Source of the DNA: CAYQTE01 sp964420285
Lineage (GTDB): Bacteria > Planctomycetota > Phycisphaerae > Tepidisphaerales > Tepidisphaeraceae
Length of the DNA stretch: 64,000 bases
NCBI GenBank assembly: GCA_964420285.1
Contig: CAYQTE010000003.1
Coordinates: 62,001-126,000, forward strand
Direction: 5' to 3'
In this document: one piece after another, positions 51,416-60,238 of the stretch
Position numbering within the stretch: position 1 is the first letter of the stretch
Layout of the letters: every line of letters begins with the position of its first letter
Notes under the pieces: model-generated
The model's database searches: none
What the model saw: only the letters and a program-made list of their open reading frames with translations
Told to the model about the DNA's origin: nothing
Program-made: the position numbers and the translations under genes

Positions 51416-53026
51416 ATGCCAACATCAATCAGCAACATCGCGACGGCGGCGGTAACTGTCGCGATGAGCGGCGCGGGATCATTCGGCGGCGATGGCGCGG
51501 AACCTTCGAGCTTCGCGTCGGCCCTTGATCAGGCGTGGCAGGGCAATGGCGGCGGGCTGAACGCCCCCGACTCGTCCGCGACAACCAACGCAACCACGTC
51601 CAACTCGAACGCGGCGAATTCGGCGACGGCCGCATCCAGTTCCGCTTCGTCGTCCCAGGGCGCGCAACCGGCCGACTCCGCGAAGCCCAGAGCCAGGTCG
51701 AAGAAGAGCGACGCGGCCAGAAAACCAACTGGCTCGCCATCCGCGCAGACGGCCTCGGCACAGGACGCCGTTGTGCAGGCGGCGGCCAATACAAGCCAGA
51801 CAGCATCGGCCGCGAATGCCGCCGCTGCCAGCACATCGGGCGCAGCACCGGCGTCGACAGACACCCCCGGCGACGTCGCCAGGAACACGGCGGCGTCCGC
51901 CAGCGACCAGAAGGCCGCGACGGCGGCCGACCAGCAGGCCAATGCCGAGGTGACGGTCGTTGCCGAGGCAACATCGCCGCACGCGCGTACCACCTCCCAG
52001 GACGGTGATGCCGCCGCAGCGACGGCCGATGCCAAGGAGTCTGCGGCGGACGAATCTGGCGACGGTTCAGCGGCGGCCTCGAAGGCGCAATCGACAAATA
52101 GCCCCGCCGGTTCTGCCGCATCCAAAACACCCGGTGCCGTGGCGAAATCGGCCAGTACGGCCGTGGCGGCGGCTGGCACGAGGATCGACGGCACAGCCGG
52201 GCGCAACGGCGCAAATTCATCAGGAAACGCCGATGTCGGACAGGATTCCGAGGGCTCGTACAAGGCCGGAACAGGCCCTAATGCAACGGGGGAAACTACC
52301 GCCAACGCGGCGGCAAAAAAGGCCGTGAATTCTGCCTCAGCGCCCTCGGCGTCGGGATCGACTCCAGCCAGTACAGCGGCGGCGACGAACGCCACGGCAT
52401 CGAACGTGATCGGCGTTACGCCGTTGCCGGCCACTGGCGCAGCCAGTACCGCCAACGCGGCCAACGCGTCCGCGGTGGTGTCCGGCGCGGCGGTGTCCGC
52501 CGGTGCGCGCGGTGTCTCGGCATCGGGCGCGGCATTGCCGGCGGCCGGGACGACCGCCGGCGGCGCGGCGGCTGCTCTGGCGGCATCGGATGCATCCGCG
52601 GCGGCGGCGAATCAGGCGAGCATCGTGTCGGCCATTCACGGCCAACTCCTGCCCGGCGGGGGCACCATGCAGATTCGATTGGATCCGGCGAGCCTGGGGC
52701 CGGTCGATGTCACGGTGCGCATGACCAATGGCGTGATGTCCGCGTCGTTCCAGACCAGCACGGAGGATGCCACGCGACTGCTCAGCCGCAATCTGGGCCA
52801 ACTGAAAACCGCTCTGGAACAGCAGGGTGTGACCGTCCAGAAGCTGCACGTTCAGCAGGGGTCGGGGTCTTCAACATCGGGCGATTCCTCCGGCAAAGGC
52901 AAATCGGATTATTCTTCCGGCGGCCAGGACGCGACCGGCCGGCAGAGCGATCAGCGCCGCCGTCAGGCCCTGTCACGCATGTGGAGCAGGGCCAGTGGCA
53001 TGGATGATCTGGATGCGGTGGCCTAG
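51416..53026 (+). CDS. fliK: Flagellar hook-length control protein FliK
   Basis: 536 residues. About 400 residues of Ala/Ser/Thr/Asn-rich low-complexity sequence (the molecular ruler part) precede the Flg_hook domain (about 410-480). There GGGTMQIRLDPASLGPVDVTVRMTNGVMSASF and LGQLKTALEQQGVTVQKLHV match the family. FliK measures hook length and triggers the specificity switch through FlhB. The Arg-rich C-terminus (RQSDQRRRQALSRMWSR) is typical of export-switch contacts. Confidence 0.88.
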   Translation: MPTSISNIATAAVTVAMSGAGSFGGDGAEPSSFASALDQAWQGNGGGLNAPDSSATTNATTSNSNAANSATAASSSASSSQGAQPADSAKPRARSKKSDAARKPTGSPSAQTASAQDAVVQAAANTSQTASAANAAAASTSGAAPASTDTPGDVARNTAASASDQKAATAADQQANAEVTVVAEATSPHARTTSQDGDAAAATADAKESAADESGDGSAAASKAQSTNSPAGSAASKTPGAVAKSASTAVAAAGTRIDGTAGRNGANSSGNADVGQDSEGSYKAGTGPNATGETTANAAAKKAVNSASAPSASGSTPASTAAATNATASNVIGVTPLPATGAASTANAANASAVVSGAAVSAGARGVSASGAALPAAGTTAGGAAAALAASDASAAAANQASIVSAIHGQLLPGGGTMQIRLDPASLGPVDVTVRMTNGVMSASFQTSTEDATRLLSRNLGQLKTALEQQGVTVQKLHVQQGSGSSTSGDSSGKGKSDYSSGGQDATGRQSDQRRRQALSRMWSRASGMDDLDAVA

Positions 53027-53145
53027 GCGGTGGTTTTGCTCGTCGCGCAACAATGTGCAGCATGGGGGCGCAAGAGCGGCGCGGGGTCGAATTACCAGGT
53101 CGGATTTTTGATTGATCGTGGGGGCCGCGGCCGAATGGGTACGAT

Positions 53146-53607
53146 ATGACCACGATTCCAACATCAGCCCTGTTGGCCGCCGCGGGCAGCGTGCCGAGCA
53201 CCAGCAGCAGCGCGTCAAGTTCGACGTCGGGAAGTTCGGCGACGGTTCCCAGCAATCTGCAACTGAGCCCCTCCGACTTCATCAACATGCTGGTGACCCA
53301 ACTGGAAAACCAGGATCCCCTGAATCCGACCAGCAGTCAGGATTTGCTCACGCAGGTCAGCTCGATCGGGCAGCTCCAATCGTCCGACCAGCTCCAGACC
53401 ACCCTGACCACGCTCAACCAGCAGAGTTCGATCGGAGCGGCGGCATCGCTGATCGGCAAGACCGTCAACGGCCAGGATTCCAGCGGCAATGCCCTCAGCG
53501 GCAGCGTGACGTCCGTGCAGGTGGCCGGCGGTACGGTCAATCTGCAATTGAGCGGCGGCTCGACGCTGGCGCTGAGCAATGTGACGTCCATCGCGTCCGG
53601 ATCGTGA
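53146..53607 (+). CDS. flgD: Flagellar hook-cap scaffolding protein FlgD
   Basis: 153 residues. The conserved N-terminal part PSDFINMLVTQLENQDPLNPTSSQDLLTQVSSIGQLQSSDQL is diagnostic. After it comes a short beta region (SLIGKTVNGQDSSGNALSGSVTSV). It is shorter than E. coli FlgD (about 230), lacking most of the Fn3-like C-domain, as in several other phyla. It caps the growing hook. Confidence 0.9.
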   Translation: MTTIPTSALLAAAGSVPSTSSSASSSTSGSSATVPSNLQLSPSDFINMLVTQLENQDPLNPTSSQDLLTQVSSIGQLQSSDQLQTTLTTLNQQSSIGAAASLIGKTVNGQDSSGNALSGSVTSVQVAGGTVNLQLSGGSTLALSNVTSIASGS

Positions 53608-53695
53608 CGCGGTTGGGGTTCGAGAAGTGCTACCCGCGGTGGAATCCGCGGCCACATTCGGCAGGATGCCCTAGCGTTGCCTGGATGATACCGGT

Positions 53696-55423
53696 ATGGC
53701 ACTGAATAATGCTCTGATAACGGGACTGTCCGGCCTGGACGTCAGCCAGACGTGGTTGGGCGTGATCGGCAACAACATCGCCAACTCGAATACCACGGCA
53801 TTCAAGGCCAGCAATGTGCAGTTTACCCCACAGTTCTATGTCACCACCACCGCCGGCACCAGTTCCAGCGCGTCGTTCGGGGGGACCAATCCCAGCCAGT
53901 ACGGACTGGGCGCATCGGTGGCCTCGATCAACAAGGATTTCTCCGCCGGGGCCATCGAGAGCACGGGCAGTTCGACCGACCTGGCCATCGACGGCAACGG
54001 GTTCTTCATCGTAAAAGGCGCCGCGCAAAACTACACGCAGGACGGCGAGTTCCAGCTCAACAATCAGAACCAACTGGTCAACGCCCAGGGCGATTTCGTC
54101 CAGGGTTACGGAGTGGATTCCAATTTCAATGTCGTGCAGGGGCCGCTGCAGACGATTTCCATCCCCGTCGGCCAGACTACTATTGCCAAGGCGACAACGA
54201 ACATCAAGATCGTGGGCGATCTCAACGCGGCGGGAACCGTGGCCGCCGGCGCCAGCATCCTGACAACGGCGCCTCTGGTCACCGCCTCCACCACGACGCC
54301 ACTGGGCAGCACAACGCTGTTGACCGATCTGCGCGACGCCAGCGATCCGACCGGTTCGCCGCTGATGTCGGTGGGTGACACGTTGAAGCTCACCGCCAGC
54401 AAGGGCGGCCAGACGCTTCCGACCGATACGTACACCGTCACCGCCACCAGCACGGTGACCGATCTGGAAGGATTCCTGCAGAACGGGACGCAGATCGATA
54501 CCGGCGCCTCGGGCGCGCCGGGGCCGACGCCGGGAGTCAACTTCGCGCCGTCCCCCACGGACACTGCGGGAACCGCACGGTTCATCATCACGGGAAACAG
54601 CGGCATGGATAACAGCCTGGGGATCACGACCTCGGGTTTCGTCAATGCCGCCACGGGCGTGTCACCGTTTACGTTTACCGATGGGATCGACGCCGCCGGC
54701 GATGCCAGCGCGCCCAGCGGCGAAAGTGTGGCGACGTCACTGACGGCGTATGATTCCCTGGGCAATCCGATGACGATCAACGTGACGGCGGTCCTGGAGA
54801 GCAAATCGTCCAGCGGCACCTCATGGCGGTATTACGCCAGCAGTGTTGACAACCAGGGCGGCACGGCCGTCCTGGGCAACGCGACGCTCAACTTTGACAA
54901 CGGCGGCAACCTGCTGACCGTGTCGAACAACACCATCACGCTGGACCGCCAGGGGACGGGTTCGCAGCCGGTGCAGAATATCACCCTGGATTTTTCCGGC
55001 GTGCATGCCTTGTCGGACGCCACGTCGTCGGTGCTCGAGCCCACATCGCAGGATGGATCGCCGCTGGGCACGCTCAGTTCGTTTTCCATCGGCACGGACG
55101 GGACGGTGACCGGTTCGTTCAGCAACGGCCTGACGCGAACGCTCGGGCAGGTGGCGCTGGCCACTTTCAACAATCCCGAGGGTTTGGTGGATCAGGGAAG
55201 CAACCTGTTTTCGGCCGGGGCCGGCAGCGGGCAGGCGGTGATCAGCGCGCCCCAGACGCTGGGCGCGGGCGAAGTTCTGTCGGGTTCGCTGGAGCAGAGC
55301 AACGTCAACATCAGCAAGGAATTCATCAATATGATCATCGCTTCGACGGGATTCAGCGCCAGCAGCCGGGTGATAACCACCAGCGATCAGCTCATCACCG
55401 ATCTGCTGAACTCGACGCGATGA
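53696..55423 (+). CDS. flgE: Flagellar hook protein FlgE
   Basis: 575 residues. The N-terminal helix region is ITGLSGLDVSQTWLGVIGNNIANSNTTAFKA and the C-terminal coiled region is SGSLEQSNVNISKEFINMIIASTGFSASSRVITTSDQLITDLL. The long Thr/Ser/Gly-rich middle forms the surface domains D1-D3. The sequence TDLAIDGNGFFIVKG is the FlgE/FlgG hallmark. Longer than E. coli FlgE (about 400), as often seen outside Proteobacteria. Confidence 0.92.
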   Translation: MALNNALITGLSGLDVSQTWLGVIGNNIANSNTTAFKASNVQFTPQFYVTTTAGTSSSASFGGTNPSQYGLGASVASINKDFSAGAIESTGSSTDLAIDGNGFFIVKGAAQNYTQDGEFQLNNQNQLVNAQGDFVQGYGVDSNFNVVQGPLQTISIPVGQTTIAKATTNIKIVGDLNAAGTVAAGASILTTAPLVTASTTTPLGSTTLLTDLRDASDPTGSPLMSVGDTLKLTASKGGQTLPTDTYTVTATSTVTDLEGFLQNGTQIDTGASGAPGPTPGVNFAPSPTDTAGTARFIITGNSGMDNSLGITTSGFVNAATGVSPFTFTDGIDAAGDASAPSGESVATSLTAYDSLGNPMTINVTAVLESKSSSGTSWRYYASSVDNQGGTAVLGNATLNFDNGGNLLTVSNNTITLDRQGTGSQPVQNITLDFSGVHALSDATSSVLEPTSQDGSPLGTLSSFSIGTDGTVTGSFSNGLTRTLGQVALATFNNPEGLVDQGSNLFSAGAGSGQAVISAPQTLGAGEVLSGSLEQSNVNISKEFINMIIASTGFSASSRVITTSDQLITDLLNSTR

Positions 55424-55493
55424 ACCAGTGGACAGCGGCGCTGGCGGCGCGGAACAAAAAACAACGGGCGGCGGACTCGCCCGATAAAATCGA

Positions 55494-55535
55494 GCCCTCG
55501 CGGCAGGTGATTGAAGATGACGCTGCCGCGAGGGC
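55494..55535 (+). terminator. Strong hairpin between flgE and flbD
   Basis: GCCCTCGCGGCAG (55494-55506) and CTGCCGCGAGGGC (55523-55535) pair perfectly over 13 bases with a 16-base loop, followed by CTTTCC. It may terminate part of the transcript after flgE or protect the upstream message; the T-run is weak. Confidence 0.6.
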
Positions 55536-55571
55536 CTTTCCATAGCGGCGATTTGTCATGGAGGACAGGTC

Positions 55572-55766
55572 ATGATCGTGCTGACACGGCTGAACGGCCA
55601 GAGCGTTGTGGTCAATGCAGAGAAAATCCGCTACGTGGAATCGACGCCCGATACCGTCGTCTGCTGCGACCAGGGCGAGAAGATGATGGTTCGCGAAACG
55701 ATGCAGGAGGTGATCCGCCGGTCAATCGACTATGCGCGGATCATCCGGCGTCCGGTAACTGATTGA
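55572..55766 (+). CDS. flbD: FlbD family flagellar protein
   Basis: 64 residues. Matches FlbD (IVLTRLNGQSVVVNAEKIRYVESTPDTVV in pattern, then VRETMQEVIRRSIDY). This small protein lies after flgE in spirochaetes, Firmicutes and others and precedes motA there. Its role is not established. Here the following genes are fliL and fliN, with no motA or motB. Confidence 0.88.
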   Translation: MIVLTRLNGQSVVVNAEKIRYVESTPDTVVCCDQGEKMMVRETMQEVIRRSIDYARIIRRPVTD

Positions 55767-55897
55767 GCCACAATCTGCCGGTGGCGCCGCGCACCAGGGC
55801 GCCGATCGCGGCATGGTACAGGCACAGGGTCTGCAAGCCGATAAGGGGATTGGGCGCGTCGCGGGGAGGAATCGCGCCGTGAAGGGATCGGCTTGCC

Positions 55898-56557
55898 ATG
55901 GCTGAAAAAGCGGAAAAGCCTCAGAAACCTGAAAAGGCTGAGAAACCGGAGAAGGCCGACAAGGCCGAAAAGGGCGAGAAGCGGCCGGAACCGGCGGCCG
56001 AGAAGAAGGCCGCCGCGCCCGAGAAGAGCGGCGGGGGATTTCTCACCAAAACGCCGGTGCTGATCGGCGGGGCGATGCTGATCGAGGCGCTGGTGCTCAT
56101 CGGGGGGATTCGTTTTGTCCTGGGCGGCCCGAAAAACGCCAGCGGCGCCGATCTGACCGTCAGCACGACATCGGAAACTTCGCACAAGCCCGATGCCGGC
56201 GGCAAGGGCGGCACGACCAGTTCCGGCGACGCCGCGGTCGAATTGAGTCTGGTCGAATTCAAGGCCATGAACCGCCAGAGCGGCCGGGCGCTGTTGTACG
56301 ATGTGAGCATTTTCGTCAGCGTGCGATCGGACCATCAGGAGGCGGTGCAACAGAAGATCAAGGACCGCGAGGCCTTGATAAAGGACCGCGTTCGTACGAT
56401 CATTGCGGAAATGGATCCGGAGAAGCTCGGCGGTTCCGAGCCGGGTCTGGAGACGTTGCGGCGACAGGTGAAATACCAGCTTGACGAGATCGTCGGGGAT
56501 GGGATGATCGAGGAAGTGCTGGTTCCGCGGTGCATTCCGTACCGGTCCGATTTCTGA
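55898..56557 (+). CDS. fliL: Flagellar basal-body-associated protein FliL, with charged N-terminal extension
   Basis: 219 residues. Residues 1-48 are Lys/Glu/Pro repeats (KPEKAEKPEKADKAEKGEK), unlike ordinary FliL. One membrane helix follows (about 52-74, VLIGGAMLIEALVLIGGIRFVLG), then a periplasmic FliL domain with VRSDHQEAVQQKIKDREALIKDRVRTIIAEM and GDGMIEEVLVPRCIPYRSDF. FliL forms rings around stators and supports torque. The stop is followed 53 bases later by fliN. Confidence 0.83.
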   Translation: MAEKAEKPQKPEKAEKPEKADKAEKGEKRPEPAAEKKAAAPEKSGGGFLTKTPVLIGGAMLIEALVLIGGIRFVLGGPKNASGADLTVSTTSETSHKPDAGGKGGTTSSGDAAVELSLVEFKAMNRQSGRALLYDVSIFVSVRSDHQEAVQQKIKDREALIKDRVRTIIAEMDPEKLGGSEPGLETLRRQVKYQLDEIVGDGMIEEVLVPRCIPYRSDF

Positions 56558-56610
56558 TCGATGGCCGGCCGTGCGGTGGAACCGCGGGAAATAGCCAAGG
56601 ATGGTGATCT

Positions 56611-57150
56611 ATGGCCGAGGAAACCGGCCCGCAAGGCAGCGGTCAAACCCCAGGACAATCCAACCCCACACCCGCGGCGGCAACGCCGCCGGGAGCGCCG
56701 CCGCCGGGTGATGCGGCCGGTGCGCCGGCCCCACTGGCCAGCGCGGCGGCGGATGTGCCGTTGGATTCGTCGGGCATCGATGAATTGCTGCGGCAAGCGA
56801 GCTTCGACGATGCCAAGACGCTGCCGGACGCCGCCGCGCCGGCCGGGGATCCGTTCAATCTGCCGAATTTCCAGCAGGTGATCCAGGATGCGCAAATGTC
56901 CAGCGTGGACTTGTTGCGCGATGTGGAATTGACGGTGAAGATCGAACTTGGGCGAAGCCGGATGCTGGTGGAGGATGTACTGAAGCTGGCGGAAGGTTCG
57001 GTAGTGGAACTGGACAAGCTGGCGGGCGATCCGGTGGACGTGTTCGCCAACGAGCGTCTGGTGGCCAAGGGCGAAGTGCTGGTGCTGAACGACAATTTCT
57101 GCGTTCGCGTCAATGAGATCATCGCGACCGCCAAGGATGAGGGGACGTGA
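56611..57150 (+). CDS. fliN: Flagellar motor switch protein FliN
   Basis: 179 residues. A Pro/Ala-rich N-terminal extension (about 1-80) precedes the SpoA/C-ring domain (about 98-175): LLRDVELTVKIELGRSRMLVEDVLKLAEGSVVELDKLAGDPVDVFANERLVAKGEVLVLNDNFCVRV in pattern. FliN lines the bottom of the C ring. fliM, normally just upstream, is missing here. The end overlaps the fliO start (GTGA). Confidence 0.9.
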   Translation: MAEETGPQGSGQTPGQSNPTPAAATPPGAPPPGDAAGAPAPLASAAADVPLDSSGIDELLRQASFDDAKTLPDAAAPAGDPFNLPNFQQVIQDAQMSSVDLLRDVELTVKIELGRSRMLVEDVLKLAEGSVVELDKLAGDPVDVFANERLVAKGEVLVLNDNFCVRVNEIIATAKDEGT

Positions 57151-58046
57151 TCATCGCCGGGCAAGTGGCACAATTCGATGCCGACACAGCATCCGCCTCT
57201 TACCACACCTCCCGCAGCGGTGGGCGAGTGGACGGAAAGTTGCGGAAGAGCTGTTGGCCGGCATTTCGGGTTCTTTTGTCTGGCGCAGCAGGTATCGCGC
57301 TGGCTGGGGCGCTCATCGCGGCCGGACCGGCGAATCAGGCGACGACACTGCCGGCGGCCACGACCAGGGCAGCGGCGATCGCACCGGTGCCGCCGGTGGT
57401 GAGCAGTCCCCTGGATGCCGAGGAGATTCAGCGCGGTCCGGCGCCGGGCACGAGCGGGGCGGCGGCCGGACAGGCGGGCGGGTCCGCCGCGGTAACGACG
57501 GGATCGCCCGTCGGTCTGTTGCAGGTCACGCTTGCACTGCTGGGTGTCCTGGGGTTGATCCTGGCGATGAAGATCGCGATGCGATGGCTCTGGCCGGGGG
57601 CGGCATCACAACGGGCGTCGCGGTCGGTGCGGGTGATCGCTCGCACGCCGCTGGGCAGCCGCTCGGCGCTGGTGCTGGTGCAAGTGGGCAAACGCCTGGT
57701 GGTCGTCGGGGATTGCGGGGCACAACTGTCGCCGATTTGCGAGATCACCGACCCCGACGAGGTCGCGGGAATGCTCGGAGCGATTCAATCCGAACGGCTG
57801 GGATCGGCCTCGCGGCGATTTGCCGTCAGCCTTGGCCGGGCACAGGCGGATTTCGAAGAGGTGGACGGCCAGACGCTTTCGGAATCGACCGCAGACCCGG
57901 CAACCGAACCGGCGGCGGAGCCGTCGAGCGATTCGTCGCTGGAACCCGCCGAGCCCGAGGCGCTGGCGAACACGCGGCAGGAATTGCGCGGCCTGGCCAG
58001 CCGGGTGCGCACGCTGGCCGAACGCTATCGCAAGCCTTCGCCCTGA
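57147..58046 (+). CDS. fliO: Flagellar biosynthetic protein FliO
   Basis: 299 residues from GTG at 57147. One N-terminal hydrophobic segment (about 42-60) may be a signal anchor. A second membrane helix (about 118-140, LLQVTLALLGVLGLILAMKIAM) is followed by the FliO cytoplasmic domain with RSVRVIARTPLGSRSALVLVQVGKRLVVVGDCGAQ in pattern. The acidic, Ala-rich tail is longer than usual. FliO helps assemble the FliP ring of the export gate. Confidence 0.78.
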   Translation: MIIAGQVAQFDADTASASYHTSRSGGRVDGKLRKSCWPAFRVLLSGAAGIALAGALIAAGPANQATTLPAATTRAAAIAPVPPVVSSPLDAEEIQRGPAPGTSGAAAGQAGGSAAVTTGSPVGLLQVTLALLGVLGLILAMKIAMRWLWPGAASQRASRSVRVIARTPLGSRSALVLVQVGKRLVVVGDCGAQLSPICEITDPDEVAGMLGAIQSERLGSASRRFAVSLGRAQADFEEVDGQTLSESTADPATEPAAEPSSDSSLEPAEPEALANTRQELRGLASRVRTLAERYRKPSP

Positions 58047-58170
58047 TCGGGGCGGATGAAACCGGGGCACTGCCCAACTCGTCACTTTCTTCAAAATTGA
58101 GAAAATCGGATTTTCCTTAAAGACAACGGCGGGCCGGCCGTGTATACTGCCAAACTTCAAGGACGGACCG

Positions 58171-59079
58171 ATGAGAATGGATGCTCACACGAGTCCCCGC
58201 GGGCGCATCGCGCGTTATCTTGTCATTGCATTTGGAATCTGTGCGTGGTGGATGAACGCCTCGTGCGCGTGGGGTCAGGAAACACTGAGTGACAGCTCGC
58301 CCGAACCGCGAATCGCCACGGCCGTCAGCGCACCGGGCGCGATGCCAGGTGGGGCCGCAGAGGCGGCGGGGACTCCGGCAGCGGGCGGGGCAACACTTCC
58401 CGGAATCGGCCAGCTTCCCGATTTGAGCAACCGGCAGAACGTCTCGACCGCCATGCAGCTTGTCATCCTGTTGACGGTGCTGTCGCTGGCGCCGGCCATC
58501 CTGCTGATGATGACCAGCTTCACCCGGATCGTCATCGTCCTGTCACTGCTGCGTCAGGCGATGGGGGTGCAGCAGTTGCCTCCCAACCAGGTGCTGGTGG
58601 GGCTGGCGATGTTCATGACATTTCTGGTGATGGGCCCAACGCTCAGCAGCCTGGAGCGCGACGCTGTGTCGCCGTATCTCAAGGGGGATATCGATCCCTC
58701 GACGGCCCTGGCGCGCGGGCAGGTTCCGCTGCGGGAGTTCATGATCAAGCAGATCAAGGCCGGTGGAAACGAATCGGATGTGGATTTGTTCATGGATTTC
58801 GCACACCAGCCACGTGCGAAGACTTTTGGTGATGTGGGGACGATGACGCTGGTTCCGGCGTTCATGATCAGCGAACTCAAGACGGCGTTTCTGCTGGGGT
58901 TTCGCGTCTATCTGCCGTTCCTGATTATTGACATGGTGATATCGTCGGTGCTGATCAGCATGGGAATGATGATGTTGCCGCCGGTGCTCATTTCGTTGCC
59001 CTTCAAGCTGCTCTTGTTCGTGCTGGTCGATGGGTGGCACTTGATAACGGCGAGCCTGATGGGTAGTTTTGCGACGTAG
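58171..59079 (+). CDS. fliP: Flagellar biosynthetic protein FliP
   Basis: 302 residues. A signal peptide (about 15-36) and a Gly/Ala-rich segment precede the FliP core. Visible core motifs are ILLMMTSFTRIVIVLSLLRQAMG, NQVLVGLAMFMTF, DFAHQPRAKTFGDV and TLVPAFMISELKTAFLLGF. Four membrane helices in the core. FliP pentamers with FliQ and FliR form the export channel. The ATG at 58171 may be preceded by another at 58177; both keep the signal peptide. Confidence 0.94.
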   Translation: MRMDAHTSPRGRIARYLVIAFGICAWWMNASCAWGQETLSDSSPEPRIATAVSAPGAMPGGAAEAAGTPAAGGATLPGIGQLPDLSNRQNVSTAMQLVILLTVLSLAPAILLMMTSFTRIVIVLSLLRQAMGVQQLPPNQVLVGLAMFMTFLVMGPTLSSLERDAVSPYLKGDIDPSTALARGQVPLREFMIKQIKAGGNESDVDLFMDFAHQPRAKTFGDVGTMTLVPAFMISELKTAFLLGFRVYLPFLIIDMVISSVLISMGMMMLPPVLISLPFKLLLFVLVDGWHLITASLMGSFAT

Positions 59080-59162
59080 GCGGATTGGGTCCGCCCGTCG
59101 CCACGGATTTGGCGAGGCCGGCCGGGAGGCTGGCACGGCACTCAGGGAAGGGTGTGCAGGTC

Positions 59163-59432
59163 ATGTCGATCACAATCGATCAGGCAACAGACCTGATCCG
59201 ACAAGCTCTGATCATGGCGTTGATTGTCTCCAGCCCGATGCTGGTGATCGGTCTGGTTGTCGGCGTGGTTGTCTCCCTGATTCAGGCGGTGACGCAGATT
59301 CAGGAGCAGACGCTGAGCTTCATACCCAAGATCGTGGCGATGGTGTCGGCGGCGGTGATGCTCATGCCGTGGATCGGTCATCGCCTTCTGGAATACACCA
59401 CGACGATGCTGTCGTATGGGCGGTTGCCATGA
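59163..59432 (+). CDS. fliQ: Flagellar biosynthetic protein FliQ
   Basis: 89 residues from ATG at 59163; the longer frame is not conserved. Two membrane helices and the pattern QATDLIRQALIMALIVSSPMLVIGLVVGVVVSLIQAVTQIQEQTLSFIPKI match FliQ. The stop overlaps the fliR start by four bases. Confidence 0.93.
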   Translation: MSITIDQATDLIRQALIMALIVSSPMLVIGLVVGVVVSLIQAVTQIQEQTLSFIPKIVAMVSAAVMLMPWIGHRLLEYTTTMLSYGRLP

Positions 59433-60205
59433 CGGTGCAGTCGCTGCTGGATTCGCTGCCGGCCTATGTGCTGGTGTTCTTCCGCGTGGCGGCGGCGATG
59501 GTGTTCGCGCCGCTGATCGGCAGCGTGCGGATACCGCGGCTGGTGCGCGTGATGCTGGCGATGGTGCTGGCGGCCGGCCTGGCGCCGTGCGTGCCGCCGC
59601 CGGTGCGGTGGCCCGGCGATACATGGTCGCTGGCGGCGGGAATCGCCGGTGAGATTCTGTTCGGGTTTGCGATGGGAATGGCGATGAATTTCGTGTTCAT
59701 CGCGGTGCAGTGGGCCGGTGAGATCATCGCCCAGCAGATGGGTTTGACGCTGGCGGCGGTGTTTGATCCGTCGACCGGGCAACAGGGTACGGTGATGAGC
59801 GATCTGTATTTCATGATGACGCTGACGGTGTTCCTGGTGCTGGGCGGACATCACGCGTTGCTGATCGGCGTGTGGAAGAGCTTTGACGCCTTGCCGCTGC
59901 TGAGTGTCGGGATCGACGCTCATGTTTTCGATCTGCTGGTGCGGCTGCTGCACGCCTGCACGGTCCTGGCGTTTCAACTGGCAGCGCCGGTGCTGGTGAC
60001 CATGCTGGTGGTCGATCTGGCGCTGGGATTCATCGGCAAGACGATGCCGCAGATCAACGTGATGTCGGCCGGTGTGTCGATGCGCGGCCTGGTGTCGATG
60101 GTGGTGGTCCTTGTCGGACTGGGCCTGACGGGCAGCGTGATCGGGAAGGCGATCGAGCGATCGATGTCGGTGATCATTTCGAGTTGGAGCACGGTTCACG
60201 GATGA
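59429..60205 (+). CDS. fliR: Flagellar biosynthetic protein FliR
   Basis: 258 residues from ATG at 59429 inside the fliQ stop. Six predicted membrane helices, with FFRVAAAMVFAPLIGSVRIPRLVRV near the start, GEIIAQQMGLTLAAVFDPSTG in the middle loop and FIGKTMPQINVM near the end. FliR completes the FliP5Q4R1 export gate. The flhB gene follows after 33 bases. Confidence 0.93.
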   Translation: MTVQSLLDSLPAYVLVFFRVAAAMVFAPLIGSVRIPRLVRVMLAMVLAAGLAPCVPPPVRWPGDTWSLAAGIAGEILFGFAMGMAMNFVFIAVQWAGEIIAQQMGLTLAAVFDPSTGQQGTVMSDLYFMMTLTVFLVLGGHHALLIGVWKSFDALPLLSVGIDAHVFDLLVRLLHACTVLAFQLAAPVLVTMLVVDLALGFIGKTMPQINVMSAGVSMRGLVSMVVVLVGLGLTGSVIGKAIERSMSVIISSWSTVHG

Positions 60206-60238
60206 GTTCATTGCGATTCGAGCCCACGGACGGGTGAC

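Noticed and set aside
53600..53690. tRNA-like GGTTCGAG box with a CCGCGG hairpin between flgD and flgE
   Set aside because: No acceptor stem or D-arm can be built around it; it is a spacer with a short palindrome.
55767..55897. Possible motA remnant between flbD and fliL
   Set aside because: I translated the spacer loosely in all frames and saw no MotA-like hydrophobic or charged motif; it is too short to judge further.
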